From contig CAVSXT010000003.1 in assembly GCA_963732005.1 (NCBI GenBank), positions 310,001-374,000 of the forward strand: a stretch of DNA of 64,000 nt, read 5' to 3'. A model generated the notes under the pieces. The model saw only the letters and a list, made by a program, of their open reading frames with translations, ran no database searches and was not told the origin of the DNA. Below are positions 1-11,200 of this stretch, piece after piece. Origin of the DNA: JASLEW01 sp963732005 (GTDB lineage: Bacteria > Acidobacteriota > Thermoanaerobaculia > Multivoradales > UBA5704). A program made the position numbers and the translations under genes. Positions within the stretch are counted from its first letter, which is position 1, and the number at the start of each line of letters is the position of its first letter.

Positions 1-1718
1 AACGCTGCCGCAGCCGGTTCGCGCTCGCCGGCCGCGGCGAGCAGCGCCGCGTCCAGCAGCTGCACCTGGAAGTCGTCGGGCCAGCGGCGAGCGGCTTCGG
101 CGGCCAGCGCCAGCGCCCTGCCGCGCTGTCCGGCCCGGGACAGGGCGATGGTCAGCAGCTTGAGGCCGCGGCTGGCGTAGGGCCGGACGACCAGGGCGCC
201 GCGGTAGTGGAGCTCCGCCGCCGCGAGCTCGCCGTGCTGCAGCTCCACGTCGCCCAGGGCGATCAGAGCGCCGGGTCCCAGCGGGTCGAGCGCCACGGCC
301 CGCCGCAGGGCGACCTCCGCCGCGGCGAGGTCGCCATCCTGCACCAGCAGCCTGCCCTTCTCGGCGAACACCAGCGGGCTGGTGGGCTCTGCCCGTTCCA
401 TGGCGGCCACGAAGGAGCGCTCGTCGTGGAAGATCACGGCATACCTCAGCCCAAGGACCAGGAAGACCACCGCCAACGCGGCGAGCAGGGCGATCGCCGG
501 CCGTCGCGGCAGCAGCAGGGCGATGCCCCACGGCAGGGCCAGCGACGGCAGGAACAGGTAGCGGTCGGTCACCATCCACTGCGGGTCGAGCGCCCAGAGA
601 TTGACCACCGGCAGCAGCCAGGCGACGAGCCAGGCCAGCGGCAGGGCGGCCTGGGGGCGCTTGCGGACGATCCAGGCGCCGGCGACGGCGAGAGCCGCCA
701 GGACCCCCACCGCCAGCAGCACCGGCGGCGCCAGCGGCGCGAAGGTCGGGCGCTCGGGCCGCAGGATCGAAAAGCTCACCGGCCAGACGAGCAGGCGCAG
801 GTAGGTGACGAGCGCCACCGGCACAGACGGCAGCGATTGGCGGAAGCCGGGAGCGCCCGGGAAGGGCAGCGCCAGCCCGCCGAGGACGGCGACGCGCACC
901 CCCAGGTAGACCGCCGTCACTCCCGCCAGGGCGGCGGTGAACCGCCATCGCCGCCGCGACTCCGGCGGGTCGCTCCTGGCGGCGGTCAGCGCCCAGACGC
1001 CGGCGAACGGCAGCAGCCCGATCGCCACCTCCTTGGAGAGCAGCGCCAGGGCGTAGCAGCAGGCGGCGACGGCGAGCGGCACGGCCTCGCCGCGGCCGGT
1101 GCGCCGCCACAGCATGGCGTGGAAAGCGCAGCACACGAAGCAGGCGGCGAGCAGCTCCTGCAGGCCGGAGGCCCAGGCGACGGAGCTCACGTGCGCAGGG
1201 TGCAAGGAAAAAACCAGCGACGCGAGCAGGGAGAGCAGCGGCGGGATCCCCAGGCGTACCAGCAGTCCGCACGCCAGCGCGCCGATCAGCGCGGCGAGCA
1301 CCACCGCGGCGGCGTGCCAGGCGGCGGGCTCGCCCCCGGCCAGCTGGTGAAAGAGCGTCGAGAGCGCCAGGAAGACCGGGCGGTAGTAACTGCTGATGAC
1401 CGTATCGGCGCCCTTGCGCAGGCCTCCGACATCGGTCAGGAACCCGCGCGGGATGCTGCCGAGATCGGCGAGCGAGGGGCTCGTCCGGTACAGCACGAAA
1501 TCGTCGAGCAGGAAGCCATACCCCGTCGTCGGCCAGTAAACGACCAGGGGCACGAGTGCCGCGACCGCCGGCGGCAGGAGCTTCGCGGCCAGCCCGGGAG
1601 CTTGCGGGCGGGTGGCGCGGGCTCGTCCGGCCGGCGAGCCTCTCGATCCTGCGCCCCGAGCATCCGGCCCGCCCTGCGGCGGCGAGGTCTTCGGCCGGCT
1701 GGCTGGCTTGCGAGGCAT
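1..1718 (-). CDS. Multi-pass membrane protein with C-terminal TPRs (GT-C-like), 3' end beyond window
   Basis: Translated leftwards from the ATG at 1718, this frame stays open to the window edge. After a Pro/Arg-rich cytoplasmic head of about 45 residues come a hydrophobic segment, the motif GYGFLLDDFVLYR and then many hydrophobic segments (for example LALLSKEVAIGLLPFAGVWAL). After the last of these are helical repeats of TPR character (GDLAAAEVALRRAVALDP, GELAAAELHYRGALVVRP). An acidic pair soon after the first membrane helix plus C-terminal TPRs is the usual build of bacterial GT-C or O-mannosyltransferase-like proteins, which use lipid-linked sugar donors; the exact activity cannot be read. 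There is no strong ribosome site at 1718 and the frame is open further upstream, so the start is uncertain. The plus-strand frame across this region is an antisense artefact. Confidence 0.75.
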   Translation of the reverse strand, partial: MPRKPASRPKTSPPQGGPDARGAGSRGSPAGRARATRPQAPGLAAKLLPPAVAALVPLVVYWPTTGYGFLLDDFVLYRTSPSLADLGSIPRGFLTDVGGLRKGADTVISSYYRPVFLALSTLFHQLAGGEPAAWHAAAVVLAALIGALACGLLVRLGIPPLLSLLASLVFSLHPAHVSSVAWASGLQELLAACFVCCAFHAMLWRRTGRGEAVPLAVAACCYALALLSKEVAIGLLPFAGVWALTAARSDPPESRRRWRFTAALAGVTAVYLGVRVAVLGGLALPFPGAPGFRQSLPSVPVALVTYLRLLVWPVSFSILRPERPTFAPLAPPVLLAVGVLAALAVAGAWIVRKRPQAALPLAWLVAWLLPVVNLWALDPQWMVTDRYLFLPSLALPWGIALLLPRRPAIALLAALAVVFLVLGLRYAVIFHDERSFVAAMERAEPTSPLVFAEKGRLLVQDGDLAAAEVALRRAVALDPLGPGALIALGDVELQHGELAAAELHYRGALVVRPYASRGLKLLTIALSRAGQRGRALALAAEAARRWPDDFQVQLLDAALLAAAGEREPAAAA

Positions 1719-1918
1719 GACCGATCCTGGCTCAACCGGCCGGCGAGATCAACGGCACCGGCGCCCTCGCGGCACTGTCGGCAAGGCCACTAGCTCGGCC
1801 GGCGCGGCCGGGTGCGCCGCAAAGCGCCGCAATGCACCGCAATGCGTCACAGCCAGGCGTTGACCTGCGGCGGGCGAGACGGTAACCTGCCGCTCCCACC
1901 ATCCTTGGGAGGGCAGCT

Positions 1919-2986
<1,068 letters not shown>

Positions 2987-2992
2987 GGTAGG

Positions 2993-3017
2993 GGCGCCCC
3001 ACCCGGCGGGGGGCGCC
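2993..3017. terminator. Possible bidirectional hairpin between converging genes
   Basis: GGCGCCCC and GGGGCGCC form an 8-bp all-GC stem around a 9-nt loop, directly after the ychF stop codon and before the 3' end of the converging TPR gene. No U-tract follows, so it is only a candidate terminator or mRNA-stabilising hairpin. Confidence 0.4.
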
Positions 3018-3042
3018 TCCGGCCCTTGGCTTCTTGTCCGCC

Positions 3043-4077
3043 TTACCCGCCCTCTTCCGGCATCACCTGGGTACCGAGGCGGCCGGTGCTGGACGGGTTC
3101 GCCCGGTAGTAGAGACCTATCGGCGGCGGCGTCACCACCGTGCCCGGCTGCGTCGCGTCCATGTTGGGATTGACGATGACGGGATTGGGCCGGGCCCACT
3201 GCCGCCCGCCCTGGGTGTCGGGAGGCACGTAGCCCCCCTGCCCGTAGGCGCCCGCCTGGTTCTGGCGGCCGGCCTGGCCCGGAACCGGAGCGCCGGGATG
3301 GGTGCCGGGAGGCGTCGCCTGGCCGAGATTGGCGCCGGTGGGCAGGTCCTTGGACCGCAGCACCGTGGGCCGCCCAGCCGGTGCCTCGGCCGCGGACGGA
3401 GGTTCGTCGGCCTTGGTCTCCGCGGCGGCGTCCTTGAGCAGCTGCTGCCGCTGCAGCAGCAGGTCCTGAATGCGCGACGCGTCGTCGTAGATCGGCGGCG
3501 CCGCGGAGGCCGCGGACCGGCGGTTGTAGGCGAGCAGCAGCGATTCGGTCACCAGGCTGTTTTCGACGATCTGCGGGTTGACCTCGCGGAAAGCCAGCTG
3601 CGGATCGAGCCTGAAGGCCTGGGCGTACTGCCGCACGGCCCGCCCCTTGTCGCCGCGGCGCTCGTAGAGAGTGCCGAGCTGATAATGCGCCCAGGCATGC
3701 CCCGGATCGACCTCGAGCACCTTCTCGTAGAGCTGCCTGGCGTCGTCGGTCTTGCCTTCCTGTTGCAGCAGCAATCCCAGGTTGAACAGCGCCGAGGCTC
3801 GGTGCGGGTCGAGCTGGGTGGCGCGGCGATAGGCCGCCTCCGCCTCGGCCGGCTGGCCCGCCAGGACGCGGAGGTTCCCGAGGTCGTTGAACACCGATGC
3901 ATCGTCCGGTCTGGCGGCCGCCAGCTTCTCCTGCGCCGCGATGGCCTTGCCGAGGTTGGGCGGCACGGCGGCGACCGCGGTCATGGCGGTGATCGCGATC
4001 AGCCCTCCGGCGGCGAGGAGCGAGCCGAGAGCGGTCAGGATGGTGAGCGCCCGCGGGCGTTGGATTCTTTCTTTCAC
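3043..4077 (-). CDS. Exported or membrane-anchored TPR protein
   Basis: 344 residues. An N-terminal hydrophobic segment (about residues 10-35) ending near AVAA is a signal peptide or membrane anchor. Residues about 40-165 hold three to four TPR units (for example DLGNLRVLAGQPAEAEAAYR and NLGLLLQQEGKTDDARQLYE), followed by a helical stretch with a Gln/Leu-rich coil (DLLLQRQQLLKDAA). The last 120 residues are low-complexity Pro/Gly/Ala/Gln with no recognisable fold. The likely role is a periplasmic scaffold; no enzymatic motif is seen. It lies 39 bp downstream of the next minus-strand gene (ending at 4117), so the two are probably co-transcribed. Confidence 0.75.
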   Translation of the reverse strand: MKERIQRPRALTILTALGSLLAAGGLIAITAMTAVAAVPPNLGKAIAAQEKLAAARPDDASVFNDLGNLRVLAGQPAEAEAAYRRATQLDPHRASALFNLGLLLQQEGKTDDARQLYEKVLEVDPGHAWAHYQLGTLYERRGDKGRAVRQYAQAFRLDPQLAFREVNPQIVENSLVTESLLLAYNRRSAASAAPPIYDDASRIQDLLLQRQQLLKDAAAETKADEPPSAAEAPAGRPTVLRSKDLPTGANLGQATPPGTHPGAPVPGQAGRQNQAGAYGQGGYVPPDTQGGRQWARPNPVIVNPNMDATQPGTVVTPPPIGLYYRANPSSTGRLGTQVMPEEGG

Positions 4078-4116
4078 GTCATCTCCTTACGTCACCCACC
4101 AGCTTCCTGGCGGTAG

Positions 4117-4842
4117 TCACCGGCGCTCCGGAGCCGCCGCGGCCCCGGTCGCCGCCGGCTTGGGGCGAGCGACCGGCCGTGCCTTGAGCTTGACCGTTCC
4201 ATCCTCGTTGGCGAGGCGGAACTGGACCTCGTCGCAGCCGGTGCGGTCGCGGATCGCCGCGGCCTGGCGCTGCAGATAGCTGCCGAAGCTGGCGAGATCG
4301 AAGCGCGGTCCCGCCCCGCCGCCACCAGGTGCCTCGGGGGTTCCGGTGGCCGCGGCAGCGCCGGTCGTGGCGGCGGCCCCCAGCCCTTCGTAGAGGGCGG
4401 CGATCGCCCGTGGGTCCGGGCTCTGTCCGATGACGATCCCGGTGCCCGGATCATAGCGCGTGGCCGGAGCCGCCGCGGGCGGCGGCGCGTGGCCGGTGCG
4501 CTGGCGGCTCTCCTCCCGATCGCGCAACCGCCGGCTGTACAGCTCGTCGTAGCTGTTGTGACGAGCCTCCAGGTCGCCGAGACGGAAGCGCTCCACGGCG
4601 CTCATGGCGTTGACGTTGCGCAGCTGGCGCAGCTGCAGCTGGACCCGGCGGCGCAGCTCGTCGGGAGGCAGGTGCAGGGCGCCGGAAAAGAAGCGCTCGA
4701 AATCGACCCGCAGCTGCCGGATGTCGGCCGCCAGGCGGTCGATCGCCTCGGACACCGTGGGGGGGATCCCCCCCGGGCTCGCCGGGTGCGCCGCCGCCGC
4801 TGCGCCTGCCTTGCCGGTGTGCGGGTTTCGCTTGGGGTCCAC
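4117..4842 (-). CDS. Ala/Pro-rich cytoplasmic protein with MXAN_5187-like C-terminus
   Basis: 241 residues from a GTG start. The start was chosen because AGGAG sits 4 nt before it, and further extension would run antisense through selA. Residues 25-95 are helical and charged (ETHs such as AADIRQLRVDFERFFSGALH, RRRVQLQLRQLRNVNAMSAV). A long Ala/Pro/Gly linker follows, then a short conserved-looking end: CDEVQFRLANEDGTVKLKA. From memory this tail resembles the C-terminal domain named after Myxococcus MXAN_5187, a family of unknown function common in myxobacteria and acidobacteria. No catalytic motif and no signal peptide are seen. It heads a likely two-gene unit with the TPR gene downstream and is divergent from selA, whose start is only 40 bp away. 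Confidence 0.65.
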   Translation of the reverse strand: MDPKRNPHTGKAGAAAAAHPASPGGIPPTVSEAIDRLAADIRQLRVDFERFFSGALHLPPDELRRRVQLQLRQLRNVNAMSAVERFRLGDLEARHNSYDELYSRRLRDREESRQRTGHAPPPAAAPATRYDPGTGIVIGQSPDPRAIAALYEGLGAAATTGAAAATGTPEAPGGGGAGPRFDLASFGSYLQRQAAAIRDRTGCDEVQFRLANEDGTVKLKARPVARPKPAATGAAAAPERR

Positions 4843-4882
4843 GGATCTCCTAGAATGGTCCAGACCGCTTGCCGTGCCCGAG

Positions 4883-6457
4883 ATGGGGACCCCAGATCCA
4901 GCGCCGTCGGACGCCCGCCGCGCCCTGCCGCAGCTCGACCGGTTGCTTGCCGATCCGGCGGTGGGGGCGCTCGTTGCATTATACGGACGAGACCAGGTGA
5001 AGGTCCAAGCGCGGCGAGTGCTGGCGGCGTTGCGGCAGCGCCTGGCCGAAGCGCCGCCGGAAATGTCGCCGGGCGCCGCCCTGGCCGAGGAGCTGGCCCG
5101 GCTTCCGCAGCGCCTGGCCGCGGCGCTGAATGCGTCGCTGGGCGGCGAGCTGCGACGGGTGCTCAACGCCACCGGGATCTTCGTGCACACCAACCTTGGC
5201 CGCGCGCCGCTGCCGCACGCCGTGGCTGCGTCACTGCCGCCGCTGCTCGACGCCTACTGCGATCTCGAGATCGAGGTGGCGACCGGCCGTCGCGGCCAGC
5301 GCAACGGGCGCGTCGAGCGGCTGCTGACCGAGGCCACCGGCGCGGCGGCGGCGGTGGTGGTCAACAACAACGCGGCCGCGCTGCTGCTCTGCCTGGCGGC
5401 GCTCGCCCGGGACCGCGAGGTGGTGGTCTCGCGCGGCGAGCTGGTGGAGATCGGCGGTTCGTTCCGCATCCCGGAGATCCTGACCGCGGCCGGCGCCCGC
5501 CTGGTCGAGGTCGGCACCACCAACCGCACTCGCCTCGCCGATTACGAGACGGCGGTGGGACCGGCGACGGCCCTGCTGCTCAAGGTGTTCCCGAGCAACT
5601 TCCGCCTCTCCGGCTTCGTCGCCGCGGTGACCCCGGGCGAGCTGGTGGCGCTGGGGCGGCGTGCGGGCGTACCAGTGCTGGTGGACGAGGGCAGCGGACT
5701 GCTCCGGCCGCCGGCCGGCGCTCCCTCCATTGCCGGCACTCCCGGAAGGTCGGCCGGCGCTCCCTCCATTGCCGGCACTCCCGGCAGGGCGCAGCTCGCC
5801 GGGCATCCCAGCTTGGCCGAGCTGATGGCGCTCGGCTGCGATCTGGCGTGCGGCAGCGGCGACAAGCTGCTCGGCGGGCCGCAGGCGGGCTTGCTGCTGG
5901 GGCGGCAGGACCTGCTGGCGCGCTGCCGGCGCCATCCGCTCTACCGGGCGCTCCGCCCCGGCCGCACCACGCTCGCCGCGCTCGAGGGCGTGCTGCGGCT
6001 TCACCTTGCCGGCGGGCCGATGCCGCTCGACCGCCTGTGGCCGGAGCCGGCGGCGCACCGCCGCCGTCTGGAGAGCGTCGCCGCGGCGCTTGGCCCGCCT
6101 GGCGCGCTCGACTCCCGTGACACTCCCGGCCTCGGCGGGGGCGTCATCGCCGAGATCGTCGCCGCGGACGCCTTCCTGGGCGGCGGCTCCGCCCCCGAAT
6201 CGCCGATCCCGGGCGAAGCGCTGGCGCTGGCCGGCGGCGACGAGCTGCTGGCGCTGCTCCGGCTCGGCGAGCCGGCGGTGGTCGGCTACCTGCGGCGCGG
6301 CCGCCTGGTGCTCGACCTGCGCACCGTGGCGCCGGAGGACGACGAGGCGCTGGTGGGCGCGGTGCGCCGGGCGCTCGCCGCGCTCGCGCCGCCGGACCCG
6401 CCCTCGGCGCTGCCAGGAGACGAGCGGCCCGGCGCCTCCGATCCTGGGAGTGGCTGA
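4883..6457 (+). CDS. selA: L-seryl-tRNA(Sec) selenium transferase
   Basis: 524 residues. SelA is a PLP enzyme that converts Ser-tRNA(Sec) to Sec-tRNA(Sec) with selenophosphate. The N-terminal tRNA-binding region is followed by the family signatures VLNATGIFVHTNLGRAPL, NNAAALLLCL and VDEGSGLL. The PLP-binding lysine lies in the motif GSGDKLLGGPQAGL (about Lys328). The protein is longer than the usual 460-470 residues; part of the excess is a perfectly in-frame 13-residue tandem duplication (see the repeat at 5712). ATG 4883 is taken; an in-frame GTG lies 9 nt upstream. No selB, selD or selC is visible in the window, so the rest of the selenocysteine machinery must be elsewhere. The next gene starts 13 bp after the stop, suggesting co-transcription. 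Confidence 0.93.
   Translation: MGTPDPAPSDARRALPQLDRLLADPAVGALVALYGRDQVKVQARRVLAALRQRLAEAPPEMSPGAALAEELARLPQRLAAALNASLGGELRRVLNATGIFVHTNLGRAPLPHAVAASLPPLLDAYCDLEIEVATGRRGQRNGRVERLLTEATGAAAAVVVNNNAAALLLCLAALARDREVVVSRGELVEIGGSFRIPEILTAAGARLVEVGTTNRTRLADYETAVGPATALLLKVFPSNFRLSGFVAAVTPGELVALGRRAGVPVLVDEGSGLLRPPAGAPSIAGTPGRSAGAPSIAGTPGRAQLAGHPSLAELMALGCDLACGSGDKLLGGPQAGLLLGRQDLLARCRRHPLYRALRPGRTTLAALEGVLRLHLAGGPMPLDRLWPEPAAHRRRLESVAAALGPPGALDSRDTPGLGGGVIAEIVAADAFLGGGSAPESPIPGEALALAGGDELLALLRLGEPAVVGYLRRGRLVLDLRTVAPEDDEALVGAVRRALAALAPPDPPSALPGDERPGASDPGSG
5712..5789 (+). repeat. 39-bp tandem duplication inside selA
   Basis: Two adjacent 39-bp units (5712-5750 and 5751-5789) differ at two bases and encode AGAPSIAGTPGRS and AGAPSIAGTPGRA. 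The copy lies between the conserved VDEGSGLL motif and the PLP-lysine motif, in a surface loop region of the SelA fold. Confidence 0.85.
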
Positions 6458-6470
6458 GGCGGGGATCGCG

Positions 6471-7922
<1,452 letters not shown>

Positions 7923-8200
7923 GCCGTTCCGAGGGCAAGTCAAGGGAGCAGCAATTCGGCCGGCCCAGCCGCGCGGGCGAGCGATGGTAAGCGATCGCGG
8001 CACGTAAGAGTAACCAGATGTCTTCATCAGCGATATAGACACATACCCTAACCATCGTAGTTGCGATGGAAGCGCCGCTAGCCGGCTGCTGCGAGTCAAT
8101 GGCGAGGGTCCTAGATTTGGCAGCGAGGATCGGGCAGCGCGAGGGTTGCGGCTCGGGAAGGGCTGCAACGGATCTGTTCGGGCCTCTGGGGGGTGCGCTC

Positions 8201-11200
8201 ATGGCCAAGCGTTGGATCCTGCTGACGTCGCTTGCTTTGATTCTGATCGCGAGCGCGCCAGGCGCTGGTACCGACGCCGTCATCGAGGAGACGGGTGGTG
8301 CCCTTTGGATCGCCGATGCGCGCGAGCTGCTGAAGCTCGGCGCCGGCGATGCACGGCTGCAGCTGGAGATCCAGGAAGCGACCGGCAGCCGGGCGCTGGC
8401 CGTGGACCATGGGTCCGGCATCCTCTGGGCATACGGCGACGGGACGCTGCGAGCCTTCGATCTCCAGGGCCGGCCGCTGTTCGAGACGCGGATCGCGAGC
8501 GCGGCGGCCGGCGCTGCGCCGGTGCCTCCGGCGATCGCCAGAGCGGCGAGCGGCCTGGTGTGGGTGGCCGACGGCCGGCAGCTTTCCGCCTTCGACTCGG
8601 CGGGCCGGCCGCAATGGTCGCATACCCTGAGCGCCGCGGTGCGCGGGATGACGCTCGATTCCGCGCACGGCCTGCTGTGGGTCGCGACCGCCGCTTCCGT
8701 GGTCGCGTATGACCTCGAGCACGGCGACGAGCGGCAGGCGCTGGCCCTTGGGGAGCGGCCGCAGGTCATGGCGATGGCCGCCGACCCGGCGACCGGCCTG
8801 ATCTGGGTGGCACAGCGGGACCGCCTGCAGATCCATACCACCGAAGCGGCGAAGCAGCTCGAGGCGCCCCTGGATCCCGCCGATCCGTTGCGCACCGTCG
8901 CCGCCGACGGCCAGGGCGGCCTGTGGGCCGCGGGCGCGTCCTGGCTGGCGCGCCTCGACACGGCAGGGCAGGTCCAGACGGCGGTGAGCCCGTTCGGCGG
9001 CCATGGCCGCATCGGGCACCTGGCCATCGATCCGGCCACCGGTGACGCCTGGGTCGCCACCGAGGCGGAGCTGGCACGTGTGTCGCGGGCGGGCAAGGTG
9101 TTGCGCCAGCTCTCCTTCGAGCCGCCTCTGCAGGTGCTGGATCTGGCCTTCCAGGGAGCCGCCCCGACTGCGCCGCGTGCCAAGGCGCCCGCCCCGACCC
9201 CGCCGCCCACCCCGCCAAGGGTCGCCGTCTCGCCGAGTGGCGAGACGCGGACTACGGCCGCGAAGCCGGCGGCGCGACCGCCAGCGGCAACGTCGCGCCT
9301 CGCCAAGCCGCACGGATCGCCCGGACCCGGCCAGACGACGATCATCGGCCGCTTGCTCCTGCAGGACGAGGTGACGCCGGCAATCGGCATGACCGTTTCA
9401 GTGTTGGGCCAGGCGGCCTCGGCGACGACTGCTGCCGACGGCTCGTTCAGCATCGCCAACGTGTCCGGAGCGGTGGGCGAGGTCTTGACCCTGGTCGGCA
9501 CCTACACCTCTCCGAACGGGCAACCCTGGTTCCTCGCGCAGGGGGTCGGCACCAATCCGGGCGGCACCTACGACGCCGCTACCATCTATTTGCAAACGAT
9601 CTGCTTACCGGACTACGCCAACGGGCTGTTCCCGACCAACTCGCTGAGCGGTACCGGGACCGTGCAGGTCTACGCCCTGGCGCCCTTCGGCAGCGGCCTG
9701 GTGGCGGCAGGAACCTTCGCCAAGGTGCTGATCGGCGGCACTGCGACCACCGTCAACAACATCGCGTCCTGGAGCGGCTCGGCCTGGACGCGGCTGGGGT
9801 CGGCCAGCTCGCCCGGGATCACGGGAGGCAGCGCACCGGCGGTGCACGCGCTGGCGGTGTTCAACGGCAAGCTCTACGTCGGGGGCACCTTCACCAGCGC
9901 CGGCGGCGTGACCGTCGCGAACATCGCGACCTGGGACGGCACCAGCTGGGCGGCCGTGGGGAGCGGCCTGCCGGGCACGGTTTCGGCGCTCGGCGTCTGG
10001 AACGGTGCGCTCTACGCGGGCGGCTCGTTCACCACTTCGGGGAGCACTCACTACAACCACATCGCCAAGCTCAGCGGCACGTCGTGGTTGACGGTGGGCA
10101 ACGGCTTCGACAACAACGTGTTGGCGCTCACGGTGTTCGACGATGGCTCCGGTGGCGGTCCACAGCTCTACGCCGGCGGCAGCTTCGTCAGCGGCGGCCT
10201 CAATGGCGTGGCACGGTGGAACGCCGCGACCTCCAGCTGGGTCACGGTGGGCGGTGGCGTCACCGGCACCGGAGCTCTGGTCGCCGCCTTTGCCGGCGAC
10301 GTCGAAGCGGGCGTACCGGCACTCTACGCGGGCGGCACGTTCACCGCTGCCGGTGGGGTGACCACCGTCGGCGTGGCCCGTTGGCAGAGCGCCGCCTGGT
10401 CGGCGGCCGGAGGGTACGGGGATGGCCCGTCGGAGGTCGCCGGGCTCGCCAAGGGCATCACCGCGCTCGCCTTCTTGGACGACGGTACCGGTCCGATGTT
10501 GTACGCGGGCGGCAGCTTTTCCTTCGCGGCCGACGGGTGGACCTACAACCGGCTGGCCTATCTCGACTTCGGATGGATGCCGGTCGAAAACGCGGCAGGC
10601 ACGACCTCCGGCCTCGACAACACGGTCAACGCGCTGGCCGCCTGGGCGCAGCCCGGGACGCCGGCGCAGCCGATGTTCCTCTATGCCGGCGGCCTGTTCA
10701 GCAAGTCCGGCGGCTACACCGCGGTGCGCATGGCCCGCTATGGTGTGCCGTCCACCTGTGCGGACTCCGTGAATCCGCTCCTGGCGATCAGCGCACCTCC
10801 CTACGGCGGCGCCGTCAACAGCTCGCACCCGTCGATCGGGGTGAGCTGGTTCGAGATCGGTTCCGGCCTCAAGACCTCGAGCCTGCAAATCCAGCTCAAC
10901 GGTTCCGCGATCGCAACGACCTGCACGTTTGCCTCCTCCTCGGCAACCTGCGTACCGACCAGTGCGCTGGCCGACGGCGTTTATGCCGTGACCGCCAGCG
11001 CCCAGGACAATGCCGGGAATCAGGGGTACATGGATTCGCCGGGCTTGTTCACCATCGACTCGGTGCCGCCGGTCGTCTCGATCGCGGCGCCGGTCGAGAA
11101 CAGCTCGGTCCCCTCGTCGCAGGCGATCCGGGTCGAGTACGGCGATGCAGGCTCCGGCGTCGACCCCGCGTCGGTCTCGCTACAGCTCAACGGTGCATCG

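Noticed and set aside
207..1793. 528-residue plus-strand frame
   Set aside because: It is rich in Arg/Gln/Gly/His with no fold-like pattern; it is the antisense of the TPR-tailed membrane protein, whose frame shows clear helices and TPRs.
8100..8200. Sigma54 site before the Rhs gene (TTGGCAGCGAGG...)
   Set aside because: The -24 half is fair but the GC of the -12 element is missing at the required spacing.
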